From positions 1,302,001 through 1,366,000 of the forward strand of contig CP024846.1 of the NCBI GenBank assembly GCA_004564215.1: a stretch of DNA of 64,000 nt. The letters are read 5' to 3'. This document shows positions 18,433 through 27,896 of the stretch, one piece after another (positions within the stretch are counted from its first letter, which is position 1; each line of letters begins with the position of its first letter). The DNA comes from Beijerinckiaceae bacterium. GTDB taxonomy: Bacteria > Pseudomonadota > Alphaproteobacteria > Rhizobiales > Beijerinckiaceae. Made by a program: the position numbers and the translations under genes. Under the pieces are notes generated by a model. It did not search any database. It worked only from the letters and a program-made list of their open reading frames with translations, and had not been told where the DNA came from.

Positions 18433-18942
18433 TCAGGAATGGCGCGGACCCCGACGCGCTTCGGCCAGGGCCTTCGAAAGCTCAGTAGCGAAATCCGCCT
18501 TGTCCTCGGGGCCTAAGAAGCCGCCGATCTCCACGGCCTTGCCACGCGACACAAGGGCCAGACGCTGGGTTCCAAATTCTTCATGCTCCTCGCGTTCGAG
18601 CCGAACCCAGGCTGGATTGAAGCGCCATTCGGCCCGCTGGCCGCTGGCGCTGACTTTCTCGAACCTCAGTTCAAAAAAAGTGACCTGGATCTCTTCATAG
18701 GCGCGGGCGGCCCGGAAACTCGAGCGGAAGGCCCAGTAAAAAAGCGCCACGTCCAGGCCCATGAAACCGGCGACAGGCCAGGCGCCAAAAAAAACAAACG
18801 GCAGGGTCGAAAAAAAACTGGCTGCACCGAAAATGGCCATCAGGACATGGAAATTCTGCCTGGTGAGCGAGCGATGCGGCTTAAGTCGCACCGAAAAGAG
18901 CCGCAGATTTTCGGGTGGGGCTGCAAAAACCTCGCTTGCCAT
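18433..18942 (-). CDS. DUF2244 family membrane protein
   Basis: A 169-residue protein with two close transmembrane helices (around residues 33-70) and a C-terminal soluble domain with the family blocks FELRFEKV, FNPAWVRLE and VEIGGFLGPEDKADFATELSKAL. DUF2244 proteins have no established function. The ATG at 18942 follows GAGGAAA; the gene is divergent from nth with 68 bases between starts. Confidence 0.85.
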   Translation of the reverse strand: MASEVFAAPPENLRLFSVRLKPHRSLTRQNFHVLMAIFGAASFFSTLPFVFFGAWPVAGFMGLDVALFYWAFRSSFRAARAYEEIQVTFFELRFEKVSASGQRAEWRFNPAWVRLEREEHEEFGTQRLALVSRGKAVEIGGFLGPEDKADFATELSKALAEARRGPRHS

Positions 18943-19010
18943 CAAATTTCCTCGACAAAGGGCCGGTCCCTGCCCTTCTTTCTTCCGCGCATCGAATTTA
19001 TAAGGCGCCC

Positions 19011-19796
19011 ATGGGCAAAGCAAACAATGCAAATACGAAAGCCGCCGGCAAGGTTCCGGCCAAAGCTGCGGGATTGGCAACGCGCTTGCCGAAAACGGCC
19101 GCAAAAGCCGCTGGCAAGATCTCGCGCGCATTAAGGACGCCGGCCGGAGCAGCTCATCCTCCGCCGGACGAGGCAAGGATCGCGGAGATTTTTCGCCGTT
19201 TCGCTGCCGCCAAACCCCATCCCGAGAGCGAACTCATCTATGTGAGCCCTTTTACCTTGCTTGTCGCCGTCGTGCTTTCGGCGCAAGCGACCGACGTCGG
19301 CGTCAACAAGGCCACGAAAGCTCTCTTTGCCATCGCCGATACGCCCGCCAAAATGGTGGCTCTGGGCCAAGAAAGACTGAGCGACATGATCAAGACCATT
19401 GGTCTTTATCGGACCAAGGCAAAACATGTGATCGCCTTGTCGGAACAGCTCATCAAGAATTTTGGCGGCGAGGTTCCGCAACAGCGCGAAGCGCTCGAAA
19501 CGCTCCCTGGGGTCGGCCGCAAGACCGCCAATGTGGTGATGAATGTCGCCTTCGGCGCGCCGACGATGGCGGTCGACACGCATATTTTCCGGGTCTCGAA
19601 CCGCATCCCCCTGGCGCCTGGTAAGACACCACTCGATGTCGAGCGCGGCCTTGAGGAAATCATCCCCGCCACATACATGCAGCACGCGCATCACTGGTTG
19701 ATCCTGCATGGCAGATATGTCTGCAAGGCCCTCCGCCCGGAATGCCAGCGCTGCATCATTGCCGATTTGTGCCATTGGCCGGACAAGCGCCTCTAG
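19011..19796 (+). CDS. nth: Endonuclease III (DNA glycosylase/AP lyase)
   Basis: Nth removes oxidised pyrimidines in base-excision repair. The 261-residue protein has the catalytic Lys region LSAQATDVGVNKATK, the helix-hairpin-helix ETLPGVGRKTANVV, the catalytic Asp in AVDTHIFRVSNR, and the [4Fe-4S] loop C-x6-C-x2-C-x5-C at its end. The first ~45 residues are a Lys/Ala-rich extension beyond the E. coli enzyme. The ATG at 19011 follows TAAGG. Confidence 0.95.
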   Translation: MGKANNANTKAAGKVPAKAAGLATRLPKTAAKAAGKISRALRTPAGAAHPPPDEARIAEIFRRFAAAKPHPESELIYVSPFTLLVAVVLSAQATDVGVNKATKALFAIADTPAKMVALGQERLSDMIKTIGLYRTKAKHVIALSEQLIKNFGGEVPQQREALETLPGVGRKTANVVMNVAFGAPTMAVDTHIFRVSNRIPLAPGKTPLDVERGLEEIIPATYMQHAHHWLILHGRYVCKALRPECQRCIIADLCHWPDKRL

Positions 19797-19797
19797 C

Positions 19798-20556
19798 CTA
19801 TCTCAATCGCATGTTTCCCGGTCGCAAAATCTCTTCGAGCCAAGCGAACCATCGATCGGTCGTCACGGCGAGGATCGCGACAAGCGTCGCGCCTTCCAAG
19901 ACAAAGGCCGGGTTCGACGCGGAAAGCCCCTCGATGATCGGCGAGCCGAGCGATAAGGCACCAATGCTCGATCCGATTGTCGCGGTTCCAATATTGATGA
20001 TCACCGCGTTGCGGAGCCCCGCAAAGATGAAGGGCAAGGCAAGCGGCAACTCGATCTTCCAAAGGAGATCGGATCGCGCAAAGCCGGTTCCGACCGCCGC
20101 GTCACGGGCGGATGCGGGAACGGCGTGAAGACCGGTCAAGGTTGCCTCGAGGATCGGGAAAATCGCGTAAAGGCTGAGCGCCAGAAGCGTTGGAGTCGCG
20201 CCATAGCCAAGAACCGGAATGGCGAGCGCCAGCACCGCTATGGGCGGAAACGTCTGCCCGATGGCGCCGATCGCGCCGACCATCGCGGCAAATTCGCGCC
20301 CACTTTCGCGCGTGACAAAGATAGCAAGGCCAATCCCGATGGCCGCAGCCGCAAGGCTTGAGATCGCGACAAGCTTCACATGCGCAAGGGTCAGTTCGAG
20401 AAAGCTCGCACGCGTGTAAATCGGATGCGGATCGTCCGGAAACAAAGCTTGCATCAGCGGCTCGGCCTTTGGCATCAACAGCACGGCGGCGATCAAAAGC
20501 AGGGTTAGCCAAAACCCTGGCTGGCGGAGCCAGCCGATCAAAGAATCAAGGCGCAT
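19798..20556 (-). CDS. yehW: Osmoprotectant ABC transporter permease (YehW-type)
   Basis: A 252-residue inner-membrane permease with the binding-protein-dependent transport domain (block AIGQTFPPIAVLALAIPVLG; coupling region DAAVGTGFARSDLLWKIELPLALPFIFAGLRNA). It is the last gene of a four-gene transporter whose order and lengths match E. coli yehZYXW, a low-affinity glycine betaine-type system. The ATG at 20556 follows GGAGAG and overlaps the ATPase gene by 11 bases. It converges tail-to-tail with nth one base away. Confidence 0.88.
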   Translation of the reverse strand: MRLDSLIGWLRQPGFWLTLLLIAAVLLMPKAEPLMQALFPDDPHPIYTRASFLELTLAHVKLVAISSLAAAAIGIGLAIFVTRESGREFAAMVGAIGAIGQTFPPIAVLALAIPVLGYGATPTLLALSLYAIFPILEATLTGLHAVPASARDAAVGTGFARSDLLWKIELPLALPFIFAGLRNAVIINIGTATIGSSIGALSLGSPIIEGLSASNPAFVLEGATLVAILAVTTDRWFAWLEEILRPGNMRLR

Positions 20557-21481
20557 CGCGGCTCTCCACGATGTCGCCAATATGGATTTCGCCTAGCTTT
20601 TCGCCCTTTTCGTCGATGACGCAAAGGCTGGAGGATTGTCGCGCCAACATCAGATTCAAGGCATCCCTCAAACTGGCATTGGCCTCAATCTTCCCAATCG
20701 CGCCTTCACTCTTGCGGGCGAGGCGCGAACGGACCGGTAGAAGATCGAGGAGCCGCAAGGCCAAATTGCCACCCCCCAAGAAATTGCACACGAAATCATC
20801 CGCCGGTGCCGACAGGATTTCTGCCGGGGTGCCAGACTGGATCAGCCGACCGCCGTTGATCACCGCCGCATTGGTGGCCAGCCGCAAGGCTTCATCCATA
20901 TCATGCGTGACAAAGACAATCGTTTTCCCGCTCTGCGCATGGATACCCCGAATTTCCTCTTGCAAGCTCAACCTGCTGACCGGATCGAGTGCCGCGAAGG
21001 GTTCGTCCATCAAGATAATGTTGGGATCAGCGGCAAGCGCGCGGGCCACGCCGATCCGCTGCTGCTGCCCCCCCGACAATTGCCTTGGATAGCGGTTCAG
21101 CAGAGACGGGTCGATTTGTAACATGGCCACCAAAGCATCGAGCCGGGCGGCGCATTGAGACGGGCTCCATTTCAGCAGATGCGGCACCGCCAAAATATTC
21201 TTGGCGATCGTCCAATGCGGAAACAGGCCAACCGACTGAATCACATAGCCAACACCGCGGCGAAGTCGTTCCGGCTCCATTTCGCGAATGTCGCGGCCAT
21301 CGATCTCGACATGTCCTGAATCGGCAATGATCATCGCATTGATCAGACGCAACACCGTCGACTTGCCGCAGCCCGATGGACCTACAAGCGTGAAAAAGGC
21401 GCCGCTTTCAATTTTCAACGAAAAATTGGAGAGCGCGGGCACGCCACCAAAAGTTTTCGAGACGTCGCGGAGCTCAATCAC
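20546..21481 (-). CDS. yehX: Osmoprotectant ABC transporter ATP-binding protein (YehX-type)
   Basis: A 311-residue ATPase with Walker A GPSGCGKST, signature LSGGQQQRIGVARAL, Walker B NIILMDEPFAALD and the His-switch VTHDMDEAL. After residue ~240 a short CBS-like tail (SLRDALNLMLARQSSSLCVID) resembles the regulatory domain of OpuA/ProV ATPases. Translation starts at a GTG at 21481 overlapping the upstream permease stop (GTGA). Confidence 0.92.
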   Translation of the reverse strand: MIELRDVSKTFGGVPALSNFSLKIESGAFFTLVGPSGCGKSTVLRLINAMIIADSGHVEIDGRDIREMEPERLRRGVGYVIQSVGLFPHWTIAKNILAVPHLLKWSPSQCAARLDALVAMLQIDPSLLNRYPRQLSGGQQQRIGVARALAADPNIILMDEPFAALDPVSRLSLQEEIRGIHAQSGKTIVFVTHDMDEALRLATNAAVINGGRLIQSGTPAEILSAPADDFVCNFLGGGNLALRLLDLLPVRSRLARKSEGAIGKIEANASLRDALNLMLARQSSSLCVIDEKGEKLGEIHIGDIVESRDAP

Positions 21482-22632
21482 AGGTTTCTCCGCGCGATGC
21501 CAAGCATCAATTGAAATAAGAAATCTGCCGAAAGCGCCAGAAGGATGATGGGCAGCGCGCCGAGCAGAACAAGATCGAGCGCGTATTGGCCAATGCCTTG
21601 GAAAATAAACGTGCCGAGCCCGCCCGCGCCAATCAGGGCGGCGACACTGGCCAAGCCGATCGCCTGGATCGTCACGACGCGCAGCCCGGAGAGAAGAGCC
21701 GGCATGGCGAGCGGCAGTTCCACGTCGAGAAACAGCCGGCGCCAGCCAAAGCCGATGGCAGTGGCAGCCTCCTTGACCTCCCCCGCAACTTCGCTGAAGC
21801 CAATATGGAAATTGCGCACCAAGGGGAGCAGCGAATAAAGCGTAAGGGCGACGATCGCCGGCGCTGGTCCCGTTCCATGGATCCCAAGGCTGCGAAGGAG
21901 CGGAAATTGTTCGCTCAATTTGGTCATTGGCACGATCAAGACGCCGAACAGCGCGATCGAAGGAATGGTCTGCAATATGCCAAGACCCGCGAACACCACC
22001 TCCTCGGCTGCGTTCTTGCGCAACACCAGGAAGGTTAAAGGAACGCCTATCAACAGGGCGAAAAAAATTGCCCCGCCGACGAGACCGAGATGGCGCAAGA
22101 CTTCAGCAAAAAATATGCCTTGATGGTTTGCGAATTCCTTGGCGAGCGAAAGGCTTGCAAACGCGCCAGTACCGACCATCAAACCAAACCCGACGCAGAG
22201 AGCAATTCCGAGGCAAATGCGAACCCAAAACCCGAAATTTTCCTTTTGCGCGGCATTCACCACGGCGAGGATCGCAACGCCTGCCAGGATCCAAAAAGCC
22301 GGACCGAGCGACGCCCGCGCGGCCGGCGGCTCGCCCCTCACCAGAAGAGTCGCAAAAGAGCCGGCGCCGGCAAGGCCTCCCCAGAGCAACAGCCCGGCCG
22401 CGGGGATCGTCAGAAAGGAGCGAAGCCTTTGCCGCTCGATAAAACTCAGAAGCGTCAAGCCGGACAGACCCATGATCGTGGCGATGGTCTCAAGAGCGGG
22501 GGCCTGGGTCAAGGAATAGGCAATGCCCTTGGCGAGCCGATTCGGCGCATAGGTCAGAAAGCTTGCCAAGAATGCCGCGAGGAAGCCGAAAGTGGATAAG
22601 GCGAGGAGCACACGGTCATGGACCTTGGGCAT
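21478..22632 (-). CDS. yehY: Osmoprotectant ABC transporter permease (YehY-type)
   Basis: A 384-residue permease, the long form typical of YehY (about 385 residues in E. coli). It has an extra N-terminal set of about four helices before the transport domain, which carries GILQTIPSIALFGVLIVPM and the coupling block KEAATAIGFGWRRLFLDVELPLAMPALLSGLR. The ATG at 22632 is 40 bases after the binding-protein gene in the same operon. Confidence 0.9.
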   Translation of the reverse strand: MPKVHDRVLLALSTFGFLAAFLASFLTYAPNRLAKGIAYSLTQAPALETIATIMGLSGLTLLSFIERQRLRSFLTIPAAGLLLWGGLAGAGSFATLLVRGEPPAARASLGPAFWILAGVAILAVVNAAQKENFGFWVRICLGIALCVGFGLMVGTGAFASLSLAKEFANHQGIFFAEVLRHLGLVGGAIFFALLIGVPLTFLVLRKNAAEEVVFAGLGILQTIPSIALFGVLIVPMTKLSEQFPLLRSLGIHGTGPAPAIVALTLYSLLPLVRNFHIGFSEVAGEVKEAATAIGFGWRRLFLDVELPLAMPALLSGLRVVTIQAIGLASVAALIGAGGLGTFIFQGIGQYALDLVLLGALPIILLALSADFLFQLMLGIARRNL

Positions 22633-22672
22633 CGAATTGGTTCCACCTTTTTAAAACTCCCGGCCTCGACGC

Positions 22673-23608
22673 TCATCGAAAGAGCGCGTGTGCCTTGAAG
22701 AATTGCTTCGCGACGACGCCCGGATTTTCTCCCTCGACGGCGATTTTTTCGTTCAAGTCGCGAAGGTTCGCCAGATCGAGTTGCGCGAATACGGGTGCAA
22801 GAGCGTCCCTGATTTGAGGATATTTGCCAAGGGTCTCTTCCCGCACCACCGGGGCTGGTGCGTAGACGGGCTCGGCATGGCGCGTATCCTGAAGAGCGAT
22901 AAGATCGAGGGCCTTGAACGCACCATCGGTGCCATAGGCCATCGCGGCATTGACGCCGGAAATCCCATCGGCGGCAGCTTTCATCGTCGCCGAGGTCTCG
23001 CCCCCGGAAAGAACCAGAAGCTGATCAGCGGTCAGCCGGAAGCCATAGATCGCCTCGAACGCCGGCAAACCCGCGGCGCTTTCAACAAATTCTGCGGAAG
23101 CCGCCAGTTTTACCCGGTGGCCCTCGCGCACGAAGCCGGCAAAATCTTCGACGGTTCGCAGTTTTTTTTCGCGCGCCAAAGCGCCTTGCACGGCGATCAC
23201 CCAAGCATTGTCGGCCGGCGCGGGCGTCAGCCAGACAAGCTTGTTTTTTTCGTAATCGAGTTTCGCCGCGCGCGCATAGCCTGCCTTGGCATCTTTCCAG
23301 ACCGCATCCCCTTCCTCATGGAAAAAGAAGGCGGCATTGCCGGTATATTCAGCGCAAAGATCGATCGCGCCAGACAAGAGTGCGGCACGCAAGATGGACG
23401 TCGGGCCGATCTGCAGACGGTTTTCGGTGGCAATATTGGCCCCCGCTAGAGCCAGCAGCATCATGTGACCGAGAAGGCCGCCTTCGAGATCGAGCTTCGA
23501 GCCGACGACCACAGGCTCTCCCGCACTGCTTTTTTCGGTCAGCGCAAGACCGAGCGTGCCAGCTAAAAAAGATCGCCGTGTCGGCGCCGTCCACAGAGCG
23601 CGGCTCAT
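22673..23608 (-). CDS. osmF: Osmoprotectant-binding periplasmic protein (OsmF/YehZ-type)
   Basis: A 311-residue binding protein of the OpuAC family (VVVGSKLDLEGGLLGHMM at the start of the mature part, DLCAEYTGNAAFFF, and the hinge block PAPVVREETLGKYPQI). The export signal contains TRRSFLAG before a hydrophobic stretch, which fits the Tat consensus and suggests export as a folded protein. The ATG at 23608 overlaps the helicase stop (ATGA). The ligand cannot be told from the sequence. Confidence 0.87.
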   Translation of the reverse strand: MSRALWTAPTRRSFLAGTLGLALTEKSSAGEPVVVGSKLDLEGGLLGHMMLLALAGANIATENRLQIGPTSILRAALLSGAIDLCAEYTGNAAFFFHEEGDAVWKDAKAGYARAAKLDYEKNKLVWLTPAPADNAWVIAVQGALAREKKLRTVEDFAGFVREGHRVKLAASAEFVESAAGLPAFEAIYGFRLTADQLLVLSGGETSATMKAAADGISGVNAAMAYGTDGAFKALDLIALQDTRHAEPVYAPAPVVREETLGKYPQIRDALAPVFAQLDLANLRDLNEKIAVEGENPGVVAKQFFKAHALFR

Positions 23609-24696
23609 ACGACGATCGTCAGCCGCTCGGCGGCGCGGGTGATGCCGGTGTAGAGCCATCGGGCGCGGTGTTCGCGAAACGCAAAACTTTCATCGAACAG
23701 AATCACATGATCCCATTGTGACCCCTGCGCCTTGTGCACGGTCAACGCGTAACCATAATCGAATTCATCGGAGTCCCGACGGGTTTTTAGGTTGAGGCTC
23801 TCTTCAAGACCCTGGAAGAATTCCGGCAGAACGCCAATGCGCAGCGGCTTGCGGCCCGGTTCGTCCTCCGGCACGATGTTGAGCGCAAGCTTCTTCTTGC
23901 GGGTCGTGGCCGTGGTTTTCACATGCCAGATGCCGCCGTTCAAAAGGCCTTTCGTCTTATTGTTTTTCAGGCAGACCAGTTTGTCCCCGGCTTCGGGAAA
24001 AATATTGGCATAGCCAAACAGCTCGCGCATTCGCTTGTTGTAGGATCGGCGGGTCCGGTTAAGACCAACCAGCAGCTGATCGGCCGCCGTCACCGAACCC
24101 GAGTCGATGTCGCGGCGCTCGATGACCTGGCTCTCGCCATAGGTGCCGAGCGGAAGCCGGCCTCCTTCCCGCACAAGCATCGACATTTTGATGATGGGAT
24201 TATCGGCCGCCTGGCGGTGCACTTCGGTCAGCATGACATCGGGCTCGCCTTCGGTGAAAAAGCCGCCGCCCTTGACCGGAGGCAGTTGCGCCGGATCCCC
24301 CAAGACCAGCACCGGCTTGCCGAACGACATCAGATCCCGCCCGAGTTCTTCATCGACCATTGAACACTCGTCGATGATGACCAGGCTCGCTTTCGAAACG
24401 GCGCTGTCATCATTGAGAACGAAGGTGGGTTCTTCCGTGTCGGTCTCCCGCGGCCGGTAAATCAGGCTGTGGATCGTGCGGGCGTCCTTGCAGCCCTTTG
24501 AACGCAAGACAAGCGCCGCCTTGCCGGTGAAAGCCGCGAAGGCGACGTCTCCATCGATATCCTCGGCGATTTTCTTGGCCAGCGTGGTTTTGCCGGCTCC
24601 GGCATACCCAAATAGCCGAAACAATTGCGGCTCCCCACGCTTCAGCCACGCGGAGACGGCCATTAAAGCCGCTTCCTGTTGCGGCTGCCATTTCAT
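23605..24696 (-). CDS. Stand-alone RecD/Dda-like superfamily 1B helicase
   Basis: A 363-residue ATPase with Walker A GYAGAGKTT, the block AFTGKAALVLRSKGC, Walker B IIDECSMVDEEL, GDPAQLPPV (motif III), and at the C-terminus the UvrD_C_2 block YALTVHKAQGSQWDHVILFDE with YTGITRA (motif VI). It is small, like phage T4 Dda, and lacks the RecD2 N-terminal extension. Its stop overlaps the start of the transporter binding protein, an odd coupling of DNA metabolism and transport. Confidence 0.85.
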   Translation of the reverse strand: MKWQPQQEAALMAVSAWLKRGEPQLFRLFGYAGAGKTTLAKKIAEDIDGDVAFAAFTGKAALVLRSKGCKDARTIHSLIYRPRETDTEEPTFVLNDDSAVSKASLVIIDECSMVDEELGRDLMSFGKPVLVLGDPAQLPPVKGGGFFTEGEPDVMLTEVHRQAADNPIIKMSMLVREGGRLPLGTYGESQVIERRDIDSGSVTAADQLLVGLNRTRRSYNKRMRELFGYANIFPEAGDKLVCLKNNKTKGLLNGGIWHVKTTATTRKKKLALNIVPEDEPGRKPLRIGVLPEFFQGLEESLNLKTRRDSDEFDYGYALTVHKAQGSQWDHVILFDESFAFREHRARWLYTGITRAAERLTIVV

Positions 24697-24830
24697 GCGA
24701 TTTCCGTTCTTTGGTTCATCGATCGATCTGCCTCTGGCGGACGGTCCGCCTTGAGTTTTGTGGCTGGCGCGGTTGCGGAGCTTACGTTAAATTCGCCGCC
24801 GTACATACATGGACGCAGAGGGGCACGGAC

Positions 24831-25322
24831 GTGAGAGGACTCGCTGCAAGCGTGATTTTATGCGGCCTCACCGCTGCTGCAATGGCCGAAATCCCATTGG
24901 CGCCGCCTGCCGATGTGAAGCAATTGCTGGAAGTTAACGCCGACGGCGTCCAGAGGTATGTCTGCACGCCGAAAGATCAGGGCTTCGCCTGGATCTTCGA
25001 CGCACCGGACGCGACCCTTTTCGACGCCCAGGGCCGACAAATCGGGACTCATTTCAAAGGACCGACATGGAAGTTGGCGGACGGCTCCGAAATCATTGGC
25101 GAAGTCATCACCAAACAAGCTTCGCCGGACACGGGCGCCATTCCTTGGCTGCTGCTCAAAGTCAAAACGCATCAAGGTCAGGGCCAGCTCGCCGGGGCCA
25201 CCTTTGTGCGCCGCATCGATACCAAGGGCGGCGTCGAACCTGTCGGGGGTTGCGATGCCGTGCACAAGGGCGAGGTCGCGCGGGTTGGCTATTCCGCCAC
25301 TTATCAATTTTTCGGCCCCTGA
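24831..25322 (+). CDS. DUF3455 secreted protein
   Basis: A 163-residue protein with a signal peptide (cleavage near AMA-E) and the DUF3455 core GVQRYVCTPKD...FDAPDATLFDAQG...HFKGPTWKLADGS...IPWLLLK...VRRIDTKGG. The family is found in bacteria and fungi and has no known function. The only start that gives a proper signal peptide is the GTG at 24831. It converges with msrP. Confidence 0.82.
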   Translation: MRGLAASVILCGLTAAAMAEIPLAPPADVKQLLEVNADGVQRYVCTPKDQGFAWIFDAPDATLFDAQGRQIGTHFKGPTWKLADGSEIIGEVITKQASPDTGAIPWLLLKVKTHQGQGQLAGATFVRRIDTKGGVEPVGGCDAVHKGEVARVGYSATYQFFGP

Positions 25323-25325
25323 TTC

Positions 25326-26294
25326 TTACCGGTAAAGCGGCTCCGATTCCATTCCGGCGTAAAGTCCGGCAACGAATTTGCCGTAGCCATTGAACAGTTG
25401 CGTTGGACGCCGCTCCGTGGTGCCGAGCACTTCCTCTGTCGCCTGGCTCCAGCGGGGATGCGGGACCGCCGGATTGACGTTGGCCCAAAAACCATATTCC
25501 GAGGCCTGCAATTGTTCCCAAAAGGATTTGGGCCGATCCGCGACCAAAGAAATGCGGGTAATGGACTTGATCGATTTGAACCCATATTTCCACGGCACGG
25601 CGAGGCGCAGCGGCGCCCCGAAACATTTGCCGAGAGGCTTGCCGTAGGCGCCAGTGACCATAAAGGCAAGATCATTGCCGGCTTCCGCAACCGTCAAAGC
25701 CTCGACATAAGGCCAGGGATACCAGAATTGCCTTTGTCCCGGCGCGGTGATCCTGTCCAAAAAAGTTTCCATACGGACAAATTTTGCCGCCCCAAGCGGT
25801 TTTGCGCGGTCGAGCAGAGCCGCCAAGGGAAATCCCGTCCAAGGCACCGCCATCGCCCAGCCCTCAACGCAACGGTGTCGATAGAGACGTTCCTCCAGCG
25901 GCATCGCGGCGACCAAATCGTCAAGAGAGACCTCCTGGGGCTTTTCGACCAAGCCATCGATTTTCAAGGTCCAGGGCCGAATTTTGAGCGAATCGGCAGC
26001 GGCCGCTATGTCCTTGCCGCTGCCGAACTCGTAAAAATTATTGTAATGCGAATTGACTCGCTCCGGCGTCACTTCGCGGTCGAGCACAAATTTCTCGTTT
26101 TGCTTCGCCTGGTAGAGAATGTGAGGCGCATCCGCGGTCGGCTCGGCCAGGGCGGCAGTCGTCCATAAAGCTGGCGCCGCCGACAGGGCCGCCCCAACCC
26201 CGATTTGGAGGAAACCCCGGCGGTCCGCCAATAAATTTTCAGGCGTGGCCTCGCTTTCGGCAATTTCCCATCCCTTCCTGCGGCGTATCAACAT
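25326..26294 (-). CDS. msrP: Protein-methionine-sulfoxide reductase, molybdenum catalytic subunit
   Basis: MsrP (YedY) repairs oxidised methionines in periplasmic proteins using molybdopterin. The 322-residue precursor has a Tat-type signal with ADRRGFLQIGVG, and the sulfite-oxidase fold with the Mo-ligand Cys in the block YRHRCVEGWAMAVPW, then PLRLAVPWKYGFKSIKSI near the C-terminus. The heme partner MsrQ, usually adjacent, is not in this window. Upstream lies a candidate ECF promoter. Confidence 0.93.
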   Translation of the reverse strand: MLIRRRKGWEIAESEATPENLLADRRGFLQIGVGAALSAAPALWTTAALAEPTADAPHILYQAKQNEKFVLDREVTPERVNSHYNNFYEFGSGKDIAAAADSLKIRPWTLKIDGLVEKPQEVSLDDLVAAMPLEERLYRHRCVEGWAMAVPWTGFPLAALLDRAKPLGAAKFVRMETFLDRITAPGQRQFWYPWPYVEALTVAEAGNDLAFMVTGAYGKPLGKCFGAPLRLAVPWKYGFKSIKSITRISLVADRPKSFWEQLQASEYGFWANVNPAVPHPRWSQATEEVLGTTERRPTQLFNGYGKFVAGLYAGMESEPLYR

Positions 26295-26478
26295 GGTGCA
26301 ATCCTCAACAGCGGCCGCTAAAGCTATAGGTGCGGTTACGCTCGAGCTCGAGAATTACGGGGCTTCGCCGATGCCGGCAAATCAAGACGCCGCGAGGCTC
26401 GGAAAGACAGATTGTTCGCTTGCACAGTTGGCGCCGGGCATCGAAACTGCGGCGCTCAAGGAGCTGGAGAGAGTATGA
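26293..26478 (+). CDS. Possible small leader protein coupled to mtnP
   Basis: A 61-residue frame starting at 26293 ends in a TGA that overlaps the mtnP ATG (ATGA). It has no similarity I recognise, no signal peptide and no membrane segment, and no strong ribosome-binding site. It may be a short coupled gene or only chance; the tight overlap is the single argument for it. Confidence 0.25.
   Translation: MVQSSTAAAKAIGAVTLELENYGASPMPANQDAARLGKTDCSLAQLAPGIETAALKELERV
26314..26339 (-). promoter_or_regulatory. Candidate ECF (SigF-like) promoter of msrP
   Basis: On the minus strand GTAACC (26339-26334) is followed after 16 bases by CGGC (26317-26314), about 20 bases before the msrP start. It shares the GTAAC-N16-CG form with the site before bufA1. 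In Caulobacter, a YedY-type gene and bufferin-type genes are both reported as SigF targets. The short leader is a weakness. Confidence 0.3.
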
Positions 26479-27350
26479 CAAAAGCGATCGTTGGCATCAT
26501 CGGCGGGTCCGGCGTTTATAAATTGCCGGGTCTTGAGGATATTCGCGAGGAATGGGTGGCAACGCCCTGGGGCGAGCCCTCCGACGCCCTGCACTTCGGT
26601 CGAATTGGTCAAACGGAAGCTGTATTCCTGCCCCGCCATGGGCGCGGTCATAAGTTTTCCCCTTCCGGGATCAATTACCGCGCAAATATCGACGCGCTGA
26701 AACGGGCCGGCGTGACCGATATTGTCTCGGTCTCCGCCTGCGGCTCGTTCAAGGAAGAGCTTTATCCCGGGCTTTTCGTGCTGGTCGATCAATTCGTCGA
26801 CCGGACATTCGGCCGCCAGAGTTCGTTTTTTGGAAACGGCTGCGTCGCGCATGTCTCCATGGCCAAACCCGTGGCGCCCTTGCTGCAACAAAGGATTGCG
26901 GCTGCGGCCGCAGCCGAAAACATCGCCTGCGTCCGCGGCGGCACCTATGTCTGCATGGAAGGGCCGCAATTTTCCTCATTGGCCGAATCGCTCGGCTATA
27001 AGGCCGCCGGCTACGACGTGATTGGCATGACTGCAATGCCCGAAGCAAAGCTTGCGCGCGAAGCCGAGATTTCCTATGCGACGATTGCGATGGTCACCGA
27101 TTTCGATTGCTGGCATGAAGAACATGGCGCCGTCGATGTCGCCTCGGTGATCCGGGTCGTGGAAGCCAATGCCGGCAATGCGGCCAAGCTTCTCGCTCGC
27201 CTGCTGCACGATTTCCCGACGGCGCATGAACCCTGCCCCATCGGGTCCGACCGGGCGCTCGATCATGCGGTGCTCACGTCCGCCAGCGCGCAGGATCCGA
27301 TTCTCATGAAAAAACTTGAGGCAATCATGCAAAGGGTCACGCATTCATGA
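26475..27350 (+). CDS. mtnP: S-methyl-5'-thioadenosine phosphorylase
   Basis: MtnP cleaves methylthioadenosine to adenine and methylthioribose-1-phosphate. The 291-residue protein has GIIGGSGVY at the start, the phosphate-binding [31 protein letters not shown], and [15 protein letters not shown] with the substrate Met and NVIGMTA-type block ([21 protein letters not shown]). The ATG at 26475 is preceded by GGAGAGAG. Its stop overlaps the apt start (ATGA): MtnP makes adenine and Apt salvages it. Confidence 0.93.
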   Translation: MTKAIVGIIGGSGVYKLPGLEDIREEWVATPWGEPSDALHFGRIGQTEAVFLPRHGRGHKFSPSGINYRANIDALKRAGVTDIVSVSACGSFKEELYPGLFVLVDQFVDRTFGRQSSFFGNGCVAHVSMAKPVAPLLQQRIAAAAAAENIACVRGGTYVCMEGPQFSSLAESLGYKAAGYDVIGMTAMPEAKLAREAEISYATIAMVTDFDCWHEEHGAVDVASVIRVVEANAGNAAKLLARLLHDFPTAHEPCPIGSDRALDHAVLTSASAQDPILMKKLEAIMQRVTHS

Positions 27351-27886
27351 CATTGGATTTCGACCTCAAGAGCACCATCCGCACGATTCCCGATTACCCG
27401 AAGCCGGGGATCCTGTTTCGGGACATCACCACGCTCCTTGGCAATGCGCGGGCGTTTCGCCGCGCTATCGATGAATTGGTGCAGCCTTGGGCCGGAACGA
27501 AAATCGATAAGGTTGCCGGCATGGAAGCGCGCGGATTTATTCTGGGCGGCGCGGTGGCGCATCAACTTTCCGCGGGATTCGTGCCGATCCGCAAGAAAGG
27601 CAAACTGCCGCATACCAAAGTCTCGATCGCCTATTCGCTTGAATACGGACTGGACGAGATGGAAATGCACGACGACGCCGTGTCGCCCGGCGAAAGAGTG
27701 ATTCTCGTCGACGACCTCATCGCGACCGGAGGGACGGCGGAAGGCGCGGTCAGGCTCCTGAAAAAAATCGGCGCCGAGGTGGTGGCCGCTTGTTTCGTCA
27801 TCGACCTGCCTGAACTTGGGGGCGCCAAGAAGATCCTGGCTCTGGACGTGCCGGTCAGAACGCTCATCACCTTCGAGGGGCACTGA
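27347..27886 (+). CDS. apt: Adenine phosphoribosyltransferase
   Basis: Apt converts adenine and PRPP to AMP. The 179-residue protein has the usual length, with [23 protein letters not shown] and the PRPP-binding loop [14 protein letters not shown]. The ATG overlaps the mtnP stop, so the pair forms a methylthioadenosine salvage unit. Confidence 0.96.
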   Translation: MTLDFDLKSTIRTIPDYPKPGILFRDITTLLGNARAFRRAIDELVQPWAGTKIDKVAGMEARGFILGGAVAHQLSAGFVPIRKKGKLPHTKVSIAYSLEYGLDEMEMHDDAVSPGERVILVDDLIATGGTAEGAVRLLKKIGAEVVAACFVIDLPELGGAKKILALDVPVRTLITFEGH

Positions 27887-27896
27887 ATCGCGCGCT

